A stretch of 64,000 nt of DNA, from NCBI GenBank assembly GCA_946560065.1, contig CAMNUE010000008.1, forward strand, positions 24,906 to 88,905, written 5' to 3'. The notes below the pieces were generated by a model. That model saw only the letters and a list, made by a program, of their open reading frames with translations, ran no database searches and was not told where the DNA came from. This DNA comes from an uncultured bacterium (GTDB lineage: Bacteria; Bacillota_I; Bacilli_A; RF39; UBA660). Position numbers and translations under genes: made by a program. Positions 1-8,047 of the stretch are shown here, in pieces (the stretch's first letter is position 1; the number at the start of each line of letters is the position of its first letter).

Positions 1-43
1 TTTCAAGTAGTCTTTCTAAGTCCTTGGTTGTTTGAGTTTTCAT
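1..43 (-). CDS. Partial phage ORF, N-terminus only
   Basis: An ATG at 43-41 on the minus strand opens a frame that runs off the left edge (visible start MKTQTTKDLERLLE). It overlaps the TGA stop of the next gene upstream in the usual ATGA arrangement, and a purine-rich GAAAGAGAG stretch lies upstream. It continues the leftward prophage early operon. Only 14 codons are visible, so no function can be given. Confidence 0.5.
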   Translation of the reverse strand, partial: MKTQTTKDLERLLE

Positions 44-396
44 ATTTTATAAATCTCTCTTTCAAATTGTTCTTTAGTTAGGATAGTTTTTATATCTTTA
101 GTATTTTTTATATAAACCCATTCACAAGTATCTATATCAAAATACGAATAACAATCAGCTTGATATAGGACTTTATACCCATTAACATAGTCTCCTACTT
201 TAATCAAATCGATTGGTTTATGACTAGGCTCTTCAATTATATCTTCTTCACACAATGAACCTAAATCGATGCACCCATCTCCGTCTTGTTTTTTCAACTT
301 ATATAAATATTTCCACTTAGTTTTATTTTCATCTATTTTATAAATTTGTTTTATTCCATTTATAGCCCTGACATACATTCCTACTTCAATTTTCAT
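40..396 (-). CDS. Hypothetical prophage protein
   Basis: A 118-residue protein starting MKIEVGMYVR and ending with an ILTKEQFE-type segment, a style common among small unassigned proteins of Firmicutes phages. It has no membrane segment. Two short beta-rich VGxYV motifs (near residues 5 and 67) hint at a duplicated small beta domain. Its ATG overlaps the stop of the upstream gene by one base, and its stop overlaps the next ATG, so it is translationally coupled inside the prophage early operon. Function unknown. Confidence 0.75.
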   Translation of the reverse strand: MKIEVGMYVRAINGIKQIYKIDENKTKWKYLYKLKKQDGDGCIDLGSLCEEDIIEEPSHKPIDLIKVGDYVNGYKVLYQADCYSYFDIDTCEWVYIKNTKDIKTILTKEQFEREIYKI

Positions 397-605
397 TATT
401 TATTCTCCTGTAATTTACCACCTAGTATGTTCAAACCAAGTGGCTTAGAATTAATATAGTAAATCAGCATTCCATTATAATATAGTGATAAATTAGTTGT
501 TCCTTCAAGTATTGTACTATTTGTTAATCCATAAGTCCTATGATGTCCTAATGCATAACTAATATCTTTGATATTATATTTTTGTTGTCTAGTTTGTTTT
601 TTCAT
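396..605 (-). CDS. Small hypothetical prophage protein
   Basis: A 69-residue protein with a basic N-terminus (MKKQTRQQKY) and no recognised domain. It ends one base into the start codon of the following gene (TAATG arrangement) and lies 9 bases below the previous stop, behind a GGAGGTAGTA ribosome site. Part of the leftward prophage operon. Not recognised. Confidence 0.65.
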   Translation of the reverse strand: MKKQTRQQKYNIKDISYALGHHRTYGLTNSTILEGTTNLSLYYNGMLIYYINSKPLGLNILGGKLQENK

Positions 606-614
606 TACTACCTC

Positions 615-929
615 CTACCATCTCATCAAATCAAAAATTGTATATCGTCCATTATTCTTTAAAATGTATTTTGCAATCTCATTTGCACCATTTCTTCCAA
701 TACCTTTTGACATTAATAACTTAATTAATTTCTTTCTTGTCAACTTAACATCACTTTTAAAATTAAAAGTAGACTTCATTTGTGTAACGCTAGTATTCTT
801 GCAAGGGTCTAATTCATAAGGTGAATTACAATCAACCTCATCAAACTCTATTGTTCCCTCTAACTCCATTTGATTTCCTTTTTCATCGACCATTAGAAAT
901 TGTTGTGGCTTTAATATATTTGTATGCAC
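615..929 (-). CDS. Hypothetical prophage protein
   Basis: A 104-residue soluble protein. The N-terminal half is acidic with several Cys and Pro residues. The C-terminal half (residues about 58-104) is basic and helical, with an RNGANEIAKYILKNNGRY stretch that could be a small nucleic-acid-binding fold. Its start shares one base with the stop of the upstream coiled-coil gene. Not recognised; the binding suggestion is inference from composition only. Confidence 0.65.
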   Translation of the reverse strand: MHTNILKPQQFLMVDEKGNQMELEGTIEFDEVDCNSPYELDPCKNTSVTQMKSTFNFKSDVKLTRKKLIKLLMSKGIGRNGANEIAKYILKNNGRYTIFDLMRW

Positions 930-1303
930 TACTTCTCATCTCCTAAATGATTATCTATTATTTGTAAACACTCTTTTTGAAACTGTTTTTGTGTATCACT
1001 ATCGAAGGTTTCTCCATAACATAATATTTTATCTTTTATTTCATTTAGTGCTTGTTTTAATGATACATTTTTTCTTATTATTTTATAATTTTGTTCTATC
1101 AGTTTTTTGTTATCAACTCGTTGTCTTGAATTTCTTGTATCTTTATTTTTATCCCATTGTTTTAATTTGTGATTTTCTTTTTCTAAAATAGCAATATATT
1201 TTTTAACAACTTCAAATTGTTCCTTTTGAGTAGTATATTTGGTATCTTTTAAGGAACAATTTAATAGCATATATAAAGCATCTTCTACTTCTTTTTCACT
1301 CAT
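929..1303 (-). CDS. Hypothetical coiled-coil prophage protein
   Basis: A 124-residue, highly charged protein. Residues about 30-100 are a continuous helical, heptad-like Lys/Glu/Asn-rich stretch suggesting a coiled coil. There is no signal peptide or membrane segment. It sits directly below the SPFH-domain gene and is coupled to the gene below it by a one-base stop/start overlap. Function unknown. Confidence 0.65.
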   Translation of the reverse strand: MSEKEVEDALYMLLNCSLKDTKYTTQKEQFEVVKKYIAILEKENHKLKQWDKNKDTRNSRQRVDNKKLIEQNYKIIRKNVSLKQALNEIKDKILCYGETFDSDTQKQFQKECLQIIDNHLGDEK

Positions 1304-1313
1304 ACTTCCTACC

Positions 1314-2168
1314 TTATTTTAAAAATTCATCAATGTTCATCATTGAACTACTTCCACTTGCTTTAGGAAGTTCTCCATTCCATTTTTCGATAAATTTTTC
1401 CTTAATAATATTATCTGTTAAGGTTTGTTGTTTCAATTGATTTGCTGCTTGTTCAGCTTCAGCTTTTACCAATTTTTTTTCGGCTTCTATTTTTTCTTTT
1501 TCTAATTCTTGTTGTGCCTTTAAGACATTTTGTTCTGCTACTGCTTTTTGTTCTATTGCTTGATTATAAGATTCACTAAAATCAAAATTGTTAATCGCTA
1601 CTGACACACTATTAATTCCATAAGAATTTATTCTATTATTTAACGTATTATTTATATCTAAAGATATATCACTTCTTTTTGTTACTAATTCTTCTGATGT
1701 ATACTTTGAAATAACACTTTTGATAGTTTCTTGTATAGCGGGTTCTAAAATTGTATTTTGATAGTCTGTACCAACTTTTTTATACAATTCTAATGTTTTT
1801 GTTCCATCAATTTGATAATTAATTGAAACTTTAATATTATTTACTATTTGCATATCTTTAGTTGAGGTAGTTAAAGCATCCTTATTTTCATATTTTTGAA
1901 CTTTAATATTTATTTTAGTTATTTTCTCAAATGGAGATTTTGATATTAATCCCTCTTTCTTAGTTGTATTAACTATTTTTCCAAATCTTGTTTTAATTCC
2001 TATTTCTCCTGTTTTTATCGTGGAAAAACAACCAAATAATATAATTAATAACCAACATAGTCCAAACAACATTCTTGGTCTTATTTTCCATTCTTCTAAT
2101 TCTAAATCTAATCCTAAAATTCCTATTGTAATTATTGCTAATGTTAAACTTACTATTATTAATATCAT
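1314..2168 (-). CDS. SPFH/prohibitin (Band 7) family membrane protein
   Basis: A 284-residue protein. Hydrophobic segments at about residues 1-20 and 33-50 are followed by a Band 7 domain (TGEIGIKTRFGKIV, then beta strands with the IQETIKSVISKYTSEEL helix near 145-160). A long Ala/Glu/Lys-rich coiled coil covers about residues 205-250. The order matches prohibitin/HflK-like SPFH proteins, which form large membrane-bound oligomers and scaffold proteases or lipid microdomains. A GAAGGT ribosome site precedes the ATG. It lies in a phage early operon just below a DNA methyltransferase. Its phage role is unknown; modulation of host membrane proteases or superinfection is inference. Confidence 0.85.
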   Translation of the reverse strand: MILIIVSLTLAIITIGILGLDLELEEWKIRPRMLFGLCWLLIILFGCFSTIKTGEIGIKTRFGKIVNTTKKEGLISKSPFEKITKINIKVQKYENKDALTTSTKDMQIVNNIKVSINYQIDGTKTLELYKKVGTDYQNTILEPAIQETIKSVISKYTSEELVTKRSDISLDINNTLNNRINSYGINSVSVAINNFDFSESYNQAIEQKAVAEQNVLKAQQELEKEKIEAEKKLVKAEAEQAANQLKQQTLTDNIIKEKFIEKWNGELPKASGSSSMMNIDEFLK

Positions 2169-2186
2169 TTTTTACCTTCTTTCTTT

Positions 2187-3599
2187 TCAAAATAATTCTT
2201 TAAATATAGCCATCAAAACATTTACTACAATGCTATCTCCAGCTAGATGGTATAAACTACAATCACTCTGATTTCTAGATATTTTCTCAAAATCTTCATC
2301 TTTTACACCCATCAAGCGAAAACATTCTTTAGGTGTTAATTTACGTATTCTTAAATCATTTTGTTTAACCACTCCACCTCCAGCACTTGTACTGGATCCA
2401 CAATTCGTTCCTAATGTTGAAAAATAACCATTTTCATCATTAATATTTTTAATATTACTTTTTACAATTGTTCCCACTTCACAATTAGTAGTAAGTGTCT
2501 GTGACTTTTCTTTTTGTACAGTACCTCTATGATGTGTCATTCGACTTGATATATCTATTCCATCTCCCATTGTTGCTTCTAGATAACCTTTTTTTGTTGC
2601 ATTTTTTACTTTAATAAAATTATTAGTTGCTTGATGTCCTTCGTTTGTAACTATGGTATTTGCTAATTGCCTTTCATTTACTTTTTTTAAAGAACTTTCA
2701 AATCTATCTTTTCTAGGAAATTTAATATCATCTTTTAAAAAACATTTAATTGCATTTTCACTCAAATAAAATCTTTCATCAACTTCATTTTCTAACATAT
2801 CTTTTAATTTCAGTTTTAATGGTATTGGTTTAGGAAATGTGTAAGAATAATCACCTAAAATACTTATCATAAAACATCTGTTCCTCGTTTGCGGTATTCC
2901 ATAGTCAGTTGCAATTAAGTCTTGAAAGTAATTCTTATATCCTAATTCTTCTAGTTTCAATTTCCATTTATTAAAGTCATCTACATTTTTTGTGCCATGA
3001 ACTTGTGGTACGTTTTCCATTAATAATACTTCTGGCATACTACCTAATTCTTTGCACTCACAAAGTATTCTTTCGACTTCCCATAACATACCACTACGTG
3101 TAGATGTATCACTCATCCCTTTTCCTCTTCCAGCTAAACTTAAATCTTGACATGGAAATGAATAAGTAAGTATGTAAGTAAACTTATCAGTATCGACAAT
3201 ATCTAAATCTTTACCTTCTATTTGTTGAATATTCACTAAATTTCTTGTAGCTATTATATTATTATAAATATGTCTCGAGTTCTTGCTGTTCTTTTTAATT
3301 TCATCATAAGTCATCGGTCTATTATAGTCTCTTGAAATTCCACAATTATATAAGAAATTATTAATCTCTATTATAGAAAAATCACTTGAATAGTCGTTGT
3401 TATCCTCTCCAAAATGCACATCTTTATATGCTTGAATACTTTTGACTGCCCATTCACAGATTTTCCAATGTTCAAATTCTACACCTAGGTATTTTAATGC
3501 TAATGCTTGACTTCCATATCCAGCAAAGAGTTCTATTAATCTTATTGGTTTATTTATTTTATATGTTGGATATAAAAATTCAAATATAGTACTATTCAC
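2187..3599 (-). CDS. DNA (cytosine-5) methyltransferase
   Basis: C5 methyltransferase that transfers a methyl group from SAM to cytosine in a specific site. All catalytic blocks are visible in order: motif I FAGYGSQ (about residue 25), motif IV with the catalytic Cys in PCQ (149-151), motif VI ENV (195-197), motif VIII QTRNR (237-241), a target-recognition region, then C-terminal motifs IX/X ending before a LMGVKDED stretch. I place the start at the GTG at 3599, which has an AAAGG site about 10 bases upstream; the longer GTG at 3617 has none. No restriction endonuclease is next to it, so it is an orphan phage methylase, likely protecting phage DNA from host restriction. Confidence 0.93.
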   Translation of the reverse strand: MNSTIFEFLYPTYKINKPIRLIELFAGYGSQALALKYLGVEFEHWKICEWAVKSIQAYKDVHFGEDNNDYSSDFSIIEINNFLYNCGISRDYNRPMTYDEIKKNSKNSRHIYNNIIATRNLVNIQQIEGKDLDIVDTDKFTYILTYSFPCQDLSLAGRGKGMSDTSTRSGMLWEVERILCECKELGSMPEVLLMENVPQVHGTKNVDDFNKWKLKLEELGYKNYFQDLIATDYGIPQTRNRCFMISILGDYSYTFPKPIPLKLKLKDMLENEVDERFYLSENAIKCFLKDDIKFPRKDRFESSLKKVNERQLANTIVTNEGHQATNNFIKVKNATKKGYLEATMGDGIDISSRMTHHRGTVQKEKSQTLTTNCEVGTIVKSNIKNINDENGYFSTLGTNCGSSTSAGGGVVKQNDLRIRKLTPKECFRLMGVKDEDFEKISRNQSDCSLYHLAGDSIVVNVLMAIFKELF

Positions 3600-3765
3600 T
3601 ATTCCAATACCTTTCACAGATTGTAGATTTATAAAAATCGTTAGGTTGTAATTGATAACATTGATGATCTATTAACATATCTATAGTTTCAAAGAAAAGA
3701 ATTCCTATAAAAAGAACTACAATTATTGATAAAAATATTAGTACACCTATTGTTGCTTTTTTCAT
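3592..3765 (-). CDS. Small single-pass membrane protein
   Basis: A 57-residue frame starting MKKATIGVLI with one strongly hydrophobic helix (about residues 5-26) and a polar Cys-containing tail. Its ATG lies one base after the TAA of the upstream gene, and its end overlaps the start of the methyltransferase by 8 bases. That tight packing supports it as a real gene of the prophage operon. Function unknown. Confidence 0.55.
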   Translation of the reverse strand: MKKATIGVLIFLSIIVVLFIGILFFETIDMLIDHQCYQLQPNDFYKSTICERYWNSE

Positions 3766-3766
3766 A

Positions 3767-4042
3767 TTAAATCAACCCCATTTCATTTTCTAAAGAATCT
3801 CTATTATAATTCTCCTTTTTTGTAGAGTTCTTTTCTCTATATTCTTTAGAATTTAATAAAGTATCTTCTATATAATGTCCATTAACACGGTTTATTAACT
3901 TGTCAATAAGAAACACTTCATAATTGTATAGTTCTTTAGTGATTTTTCCTTGTTCCATTTCTTCTTGCTTTTTTTGTTTTGCATATTCTAATACTCTAAT
4001 AAAATCTCCTTTTTCATAAGGACTGCACTTTATAATAACCAT
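3767..4042 (-). CDS. Hypothetical prophage protein
   Basis: A 91-residue soluble, charged, mostly helical protein (MVIIKCSPYEKGDF at the N-terminus). It has no membrane segment or known motif. Its neighbours are two very small genes, with gaps of 1 and 3 bases, so it is part of the same transcript. Not recognised. Confidence 0.65.
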   Translation of the reverse strand: MVIIKCSPYEKGDFIRVLEYAKQKKQEEMEQGKITKELYNYEVFLIDKLINRVNGHYIEDTLLNSKEYREKNSTKKENYNRDSLENEMGLI

Positions 4043-4045
4043 AAT

Positions 4046-4186
4046 TTAATCCTTCTCATATTCAATTGATTCTATTATCGACATATCAATTATTTGTTTT
4101 AATAATTCTTTTAACTCTTTTATTTCTGAATCATATTTATATTTTAATCGTAATGATATATTTACTGCTTGTTCTTCAGTTCTCAT
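4046..4186 (-). CDS. Small hypothetical helical protein
   Basis: A 46-residue frame (MRTEEQAVNISLRLKYKY...) that fills the gap between two larger prophage genes, with 2 and 3 base spacings. It is predicted to be one amphipathic helix rich in Lys, Glu and Ile. Support is its fit in the operon rather than homology. Confidence 0.5.
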   Translation of the reverse strand: MRTEEQAVNISLRLKYKYDSEIKELKELLKQIIDMSIIESIEYEKD

Positions 4187-4188
4187 TT

Positions 4189-4542
4189 TTAATTTTCTCC
4201 ATTCATTTCTTTAATAATTCCATTTATTAACTCTGCTAATTTTTCTCCTGTTTCATTATTCATTCTTAGCTTTTCTTGTATATAACCTACATCTTTTATG
4301 GTATCTGCCCTAAATCCATAGCTTGTATAATCTATTATGCTTACAAATAAATAATCTTGTTTTATTCCTCTTTGGAATATTCCACTTTTATTGCTAAGAC
4401 CTAATTTGAAAATAATATCAAAGTGAGTATATATTTCATCTGTCCATCCTATCCCCACCGCTTTATCTTCTTTTAAAAGTTTAGCAATTTCTTTATATGT
4501 TTTTTCTCCATTTATAACCTCGTCATATTCGCTATAATTCAT
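4189..4542 (-). CDS. Hypothetical prophage protein
   Basis: A 117-residue soluble protein starting MNYSEYDEVINGEKTYKE. The first helix resembles the MNYSEFL start of the helicase gene just upstream, perhaps by chance. Residues about 30-75 are beta-rich with aromatic residues. It lies directly below the methyltransferase/helicase pair in the leftward operon. Not recognised. Confidence 0.65.
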   Translation of the reverse strand: MNYSEYDEVINGEKTYKEIAKLLKEDKAVGIGWTDEIYTHFDIIFKLGLSNKSGIFQRGIKQDYLFVSIIDYTSYGFRADTIKDVGYIQEKLRMNNETGEKLAELINGIIKEMNGEN

Positions 4543-4554
4543 ATAATTACTCCT

Positions 4555-5433
4555 CTATATAAAATCAAATATTGTTGATTGAGATTCATTCTCTACTTCT
4601 TTTAAATTATTACAACCAACATCAAAATAACTTTTCTTTAATTCACACATGATAGTTTTTCTATCCATTTTTAGTGCTTGATAACCAACACTAAATATTC
4701 CTCCAAATGGATCAAAAATAACTTCATTTTCATTTGAATACCAATGGATTAATTCTCTTATTAAATCTAACTGTAATGGTGTCATATGTTTTTCATCTTT
4801 ATCTTCTTTTGCTAATTTTGTATTTAAAACATCAGTTCTTGATACATTCATCCAACAAGGACTAGCTAATTCAGTCCAATGATGGAACTCATCATCTGTG
4901 TTTTCATGCAACACATGATAATCTTGACTATCATTATCTACTTTTTGCATGATAACAACATAATCAGCCATACCAGTTCTTGTTATTTCTGCAAACTTTT
5001 TATAACTATTCCATAGAATACTTGCTGCTTTAGTTCTTGTAGCTTCTATTTGTGGATCAGTCCATACTGTTATCTCTCCATGATAAGTCCATCCATGCTT
5101 TTGGAATGCTTGAATCATCATTCCCCTAAAATCTATTAATCCCATAGCCCCATCCCTACCTTTAAATGTAGGTATTTGTTTAAGATGCAAACATATCAAT
5201 CTATTAGGACGTGTTATTCTATAAAGTTCTGGAATCAAATAATCTAATTGTTCAAAATATTCATCTAAATCACTTACATTTGAAAAATCTCTGACATCAT
5301 CACTATATGTATATAAATTAGCAAATGGAAAAGATGAAATTGTTAAATCTATACAATTGTTAGGAAGTTGTTTACATACTTCAACACAATCATTGTTATA
5401 AGCAATCCAATTCTTGCCTTTTTCTTCTCTCAT
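4555..5433 (-). CDS. Amino-type DNA methyltransferase (N4-cytosine/N6-adenine)
   Basis: A 292-residue methyltransferase of the DNA_methylase N-4/N-6 family, in beta order. The catalytic motif IV comes first as SSFPF (residues 33-37), where most relatives have a (S/D)PP(Y/F) form. The SAM-binding FxG motif comes last as DPFGG (241-245). Gene order and sequence match phage modification methylases. I chose the ATG at 5433, whose ATGA overlaps the helicase stop, over an upstream TTG at 5439. The close coupling to a helicase and the lack of a nuclease suggest modification of phage DNA. Confidence 0.88.
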   Translation of the reverse strand: MREEKGKNWIAYNNDCVEVCKQLPNNCIDLTISSFPFANLYTYSDDVRDFSNVSDLDEYFEQLDYLIPELYRITRPNRLICLHLKQIPTFKGRDGAMGLIDFRGMMIQAFQKHGWTYHGEITVWTDPQIEATRTKAASILWNSYKKFAEITRTGMADYVVIMQKVDNDSQDYHVLHENTDDEFHHWTELASPCWMNVSRTDVLNTKLAKEDKDEKHMTPLQLDLIRELIHWYSNENEVIFDPFGGIFSVGYQALKMDRKTIMCELKKSYFDVGCNNLKEVENESQSTIFDFI

Positions 5434-6809
5434 AACCAATTTGGCAACTCAATCATGTTACTCATAGATTCTTCATGTTTAGATGCTCCTGTTATTTCTA
5501 GTAATTGAATATCTTTTACACTCAAATCCATGCTATTCTTCATTTGTCTTTGTTGCTCTTCCTTTCTTCTTATTGTTTCTAATATTACTTTTTCTGTTGA
5601 ACCTAAAACTATATAACTGTTAACTTCTTTTGTTTGACCAAATCTATATAATCGTCTTAAAGCTTGATAATAATTTTCATAAGAATATGTTAATCCACAA
5701 AATATAACATTATGACAATTTTGAAAGTTCATTCCATATCCAAATATTTTAGGTTTGCTTATAAGTATTTGAATTTCTCCACTTTTAAATTTTTGGCTAG
5801 CTTCTTCTTTAAATTCATTTTTATCAGTTCCTCTAACTTCAATTGCTGTAGCTAATATTTTTTTTAATTCATCGGCTTCTTCATTCATATCAACCCATAT
5901 TAAATATTGTTCCTTAGGATGTAAATCTATTATTTCTTTAACTCTTTTAACCCTATCCTTTATAGTGTTTTTCTTTTCTTTATAGAAAGATGTTGCACTC
6001 ATCTGAATATCTCTAAATAATCCATGTTCAAAGTTATTATCTATTAAGTCAATATCAACTATTTCCTCATATTCATTTAATTTAGGTAATATATATCCTG
6101 TATCATCAAAACCAATATCACTTGGAGTTTCTATATTTAAAGCCCAACTACTTACCCATCTCCAAAAATCAACTGTAGCATGCCCCTTTAATCTCCATTG
6201 CCCTGTTTTCATATCATTAATAAAGTAAATACTTAATGCTTGTGCACTACTCATAACATCTAGAAAATCTGCATGATTTAAAAGTTCCATATAATCATTA
6301 GGAGCTGGAGTTGCAGTACAACATAACTTATATAATGTATTTTTAAAATGTTCTGTTATCTTAGTTCTTAATTTTCCAGTGAAATTTTTCAATATACTAG
6401 ATTCATCTAGTACAACTCCGATAAATTGTGTCGTATCTATATTTTCTAACATCTCGTAATTAATAATGTTTATGCCATTTCTTATATCTTCATTATTTCT
6501 TATTATTGTTACTTCATATCCTAATTTTGGTGCTTCTTCCTTTGCAGTCTGTATTGCAACTCCAAGAGGAGCAACAATTAAAACATTTTGATTAGTATTT
6601 TTATATACTTGATAAGCCCATTCTAGTTGTTGCATTGTTTTTCCTAAACCACAAGCTTCAAATAAAGCGCTTTTTCCTTTTTTTAAAGACCATTTAACAC
6701 ATTCTTTTTGCCATTCAAATAATTTATCATTAATATCTTTAGTATCAATGTCTATGCCTTTAGCTACTTTGTATTTTCTTTTACTATTCAAAAACTCACT
6801 ATAATTCAT
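5430..6809 (-). CDS. SNF2/DEAD-like phage helicase
   Basis: A 459-residue superfamily 2 helicase. Walker A is GLGKT (54-58), the Walker B/DExx box is LDES (134-137), motif III is TATP (165-168), and the C-terminal RecA domain carries GYGMNFQ and the arginine-finger stretch RRLYRFGQ (385-392), typical of SNF2-like proteins. It would use ATP to move on double-stranded DNA, in replication or recombination. Its stop overlaps the methyltransferase start by 4 bases and its start overlaps the end of a 53-residue ORF, so the three are coupled. Confidence 0.9.
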   Translation of the reverse strand: MNYSEFLNSKRKYKVAKGIDIDTKDINDKLFEWQKECVKWSLKKGKSALFEACGLGKTMQQLEWAYQVYKNTNQNVLIVAPLGVAIQTAKEEAPKLGYEVTIIRNNEDIRNGINIINYEMLENIDTTQFIGVVLDESSILKNFTGKLRTKITEHFKNTLYKLCCTATPAPNDYMELLNHADFLDVMSSAQALSIYFINDMKTGQWRLKGHATVDFWRWVSSWALNIETPSDIGFDDTGYILPKLNEYEEIVDIDLIDNNFEHGLFRDIQMSATSFYKEKKNTIKDRVKRVKEIIDLHPKEQYLIWVDMNEEADELKKILATAIEVRGTDKNEFKEEASQKFKSGEIQILISKPKIFGYGMNFQNCHNVIFCGLTYSYENYYQALRRLYRFGQTKEVNSYIVLGSTEKVILETIRRKEEQQRQMKNSMDLSVKDIQLLEITGASKHEESMSNMIELPNWL

Positions 6810-6967
6810 GACTTTTCTACCTCTTTAATTAGTTTTACTAATTTAATACAAAACTGATATAGTTGTGTTTTAGTTAGTCTAACTGTTTGATGACACTTAT
6901 TTGTTTTTTCATTAAAGTCATTTTCTATCATTTGTTTTGTTAAAATATCTATAGTATCATCTAACAT
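6806..6967 (-). CDS. Small hypothetical prophage protein
   Basis: A 53-residue frame (MLDDTIDILTKQ start, basic helical end). Its TGA overlaps the helicase ATG in an ATGA pair, and its start overlaps the end of the previous gene by 11 bases. This exact tiling of a 150-base gap is the main evidence that it is translated. Function unknown. Confidence 0.55.
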   Translation of the reverse strand: MLDDTIDILTKQMIENDFNEKTNKCHQTVRLTKTQLYQFCIKLVKLIKEVEKS

Positions 6968-7154
6968 TAATCTTTAGTAACTCCTTTTCAATATCTTCAA
7001 AAATTGCTTGTAATAAATAAACTTTTCTACTTGGCTTTATATCGTAACTAAAAACTTCTTTAAATTCTTTTTCCATTTTTTCATAGACTTCAACTTTTTT
7101 ATTGTTAATTTCTTTTTCTTTAGCTGTCATTAGCGAAAGAACTTCTCCTTTCAT
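6957..7154 (-). CDS. Small hypothetical coiled-coil protein
   Basis: A 65-residue Lys/Glu-rich helical protein (MKGEVLSLMTAKEKEIN start). No membrane segment or motif is seen. It is preceded after a four-base gap by the 152-residue gene and overlaps the 53-residue ORF below. Not recognised. Confidence 0.6.
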   Translation of the reverse strand: MKGEVLSLMTAKEKEINNKKVEVYEKMEKEFKEVFSYDIKPSRKVYLLQAIFEDIEKELLKINVR

Positions 7155-7158
7155 ATAA

Positions 7159-7617
7159 TCACTTCCAATCCTTTATTAATTGTTCTATTTGAAAATCATC
7201 TAATGTTGGAATTTCTAAGTCCTTGCAATCTGAAATTACACCATCTATTAATACTGACATTTCTTTTGTATTATATTCACTTGAACCTTTATAAACTTTA
7301 TACCAATCAGCTTCTTTATTATTAATTTGTCTCGAACACTCAAATTCATAGTATCTAAAGTAACCTGCCGGTTTTTCACCTTTTTTAACGGGAATTAGAA
7401 GAGATTGTCCATATTTTCTCAATTCTTCAAAGTATATCTCTTCTTTACTACTACCTACAACATCTGCAATTCTTCCTATTAATTCCCACATATAAGAATT
7501 AGCATTTTTACTTCTTTTATTTCTGTGTTCAGTAATTTTCACATCATATACTTTGTTACTATCGAGATGAAATATTTTTCTTTTTATATCAACTACTTTT
7601 CCTGTAAACTCAATCAT
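7159..7617 (-). CDS. Phage protein, possibly NinB/recombination-like
   Basis: A 152-residue soluble protein. The segment HRNKRSKNANSYMWELIG (about residues 31-48) resembles the KRSLxQNxxLWxLL signature of the NinB/Orf family of phage recombination mediators, which load recombinases onto SSB-coated DNA. The rest is only loosely similar, so this is tentative. Its place between SSB/ERF genes and the helicase fits a recombination role. It overlaps the next gene upstream by 8 bases. Confidence 0.6.
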   Translation of the reverse strand: MIEFTGKVVDIKRKIFHLDSNKVYDVKITEHRNKRSKNANSYMWELIGRIADVVGSSKEEIYFEELRKYGQSLLIPVKKGEKPAGYFRYYEFECSRQINNKEADWYKVYKGSSEYNTKEMSVLIDGVISDCKDLEIPTLDDFQIEQLIKDWK

Positions 7618-8047
7618 GATATTCTACCCACTTAAAGTCTCCAGTATTAAAGATATTAAGTTGATAAGGTTCACAATATTTTAATATTCTAAAATCTTCT
7701 TTATTATAGTTATTAGTACAATATTCATTAACTTTAATTACTTCTATATTAGAAAAATCAAAGAATTCAAAAATAGACATTTTTTTATATTCTTCTATAC
7801 TTAGTGGTTTTGCATATTCACCAATAGACTTATTTAATTTACTATTTGTTTCTAAAACTACGCACATTTCTGTATTTGCTGCTCCTATTAAAAAGTGAAG
7901 TGCATTTTCTGGTTTATACTCATCATAGTTAAGAAAACAAAATCCTATAGATGTTGTTCTAGCTTGATGAACTGTATTATTTGTTAAAGTTTCTCCATTG
8001 CATAATTTAATAAATTCTAATTTTGACATAAATCTAAATATTTTCAT
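7610..8047 (-). CDS. Hypothetical phage protein
   Basis: A 145-residue soluble protein beginning MKIFRFMSKLEFIKLCNGE, a start I associate with an unassigned family in Firmicutes phages. The layout (a short N-terminal FRFMS strand, a conserved TxSIGFCF segment near residue 35, an alpha/beta body) could fit a small enzyme, but no catalytic motif is clear. It overlaps both neighbours by 8 and 14 bases. Function unknown. Confidence 0.65.
   Translation of the reverse strand: MKIFRFMSKLEFIKLCNGETLTNNTVHQARTTSIGFCFLNYDEYKPENALHFLIGAANTEMCVVLETNSKLNKSIGEYAKPLSIEEYKKMSIFEFFDFSNIEVIKVNEYCTNNYNKEDFRILKYCEPYQLNIFNTGDFKWVEYHD

Noticed and set aside
2187..6809. A restriction-modification or DISARM-like defence island
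   Set aside because: Two methylases and a helicase are present, but no nuclease, no DUF1998 or PLD partner is visible, and everything sits in a phage replication operon.
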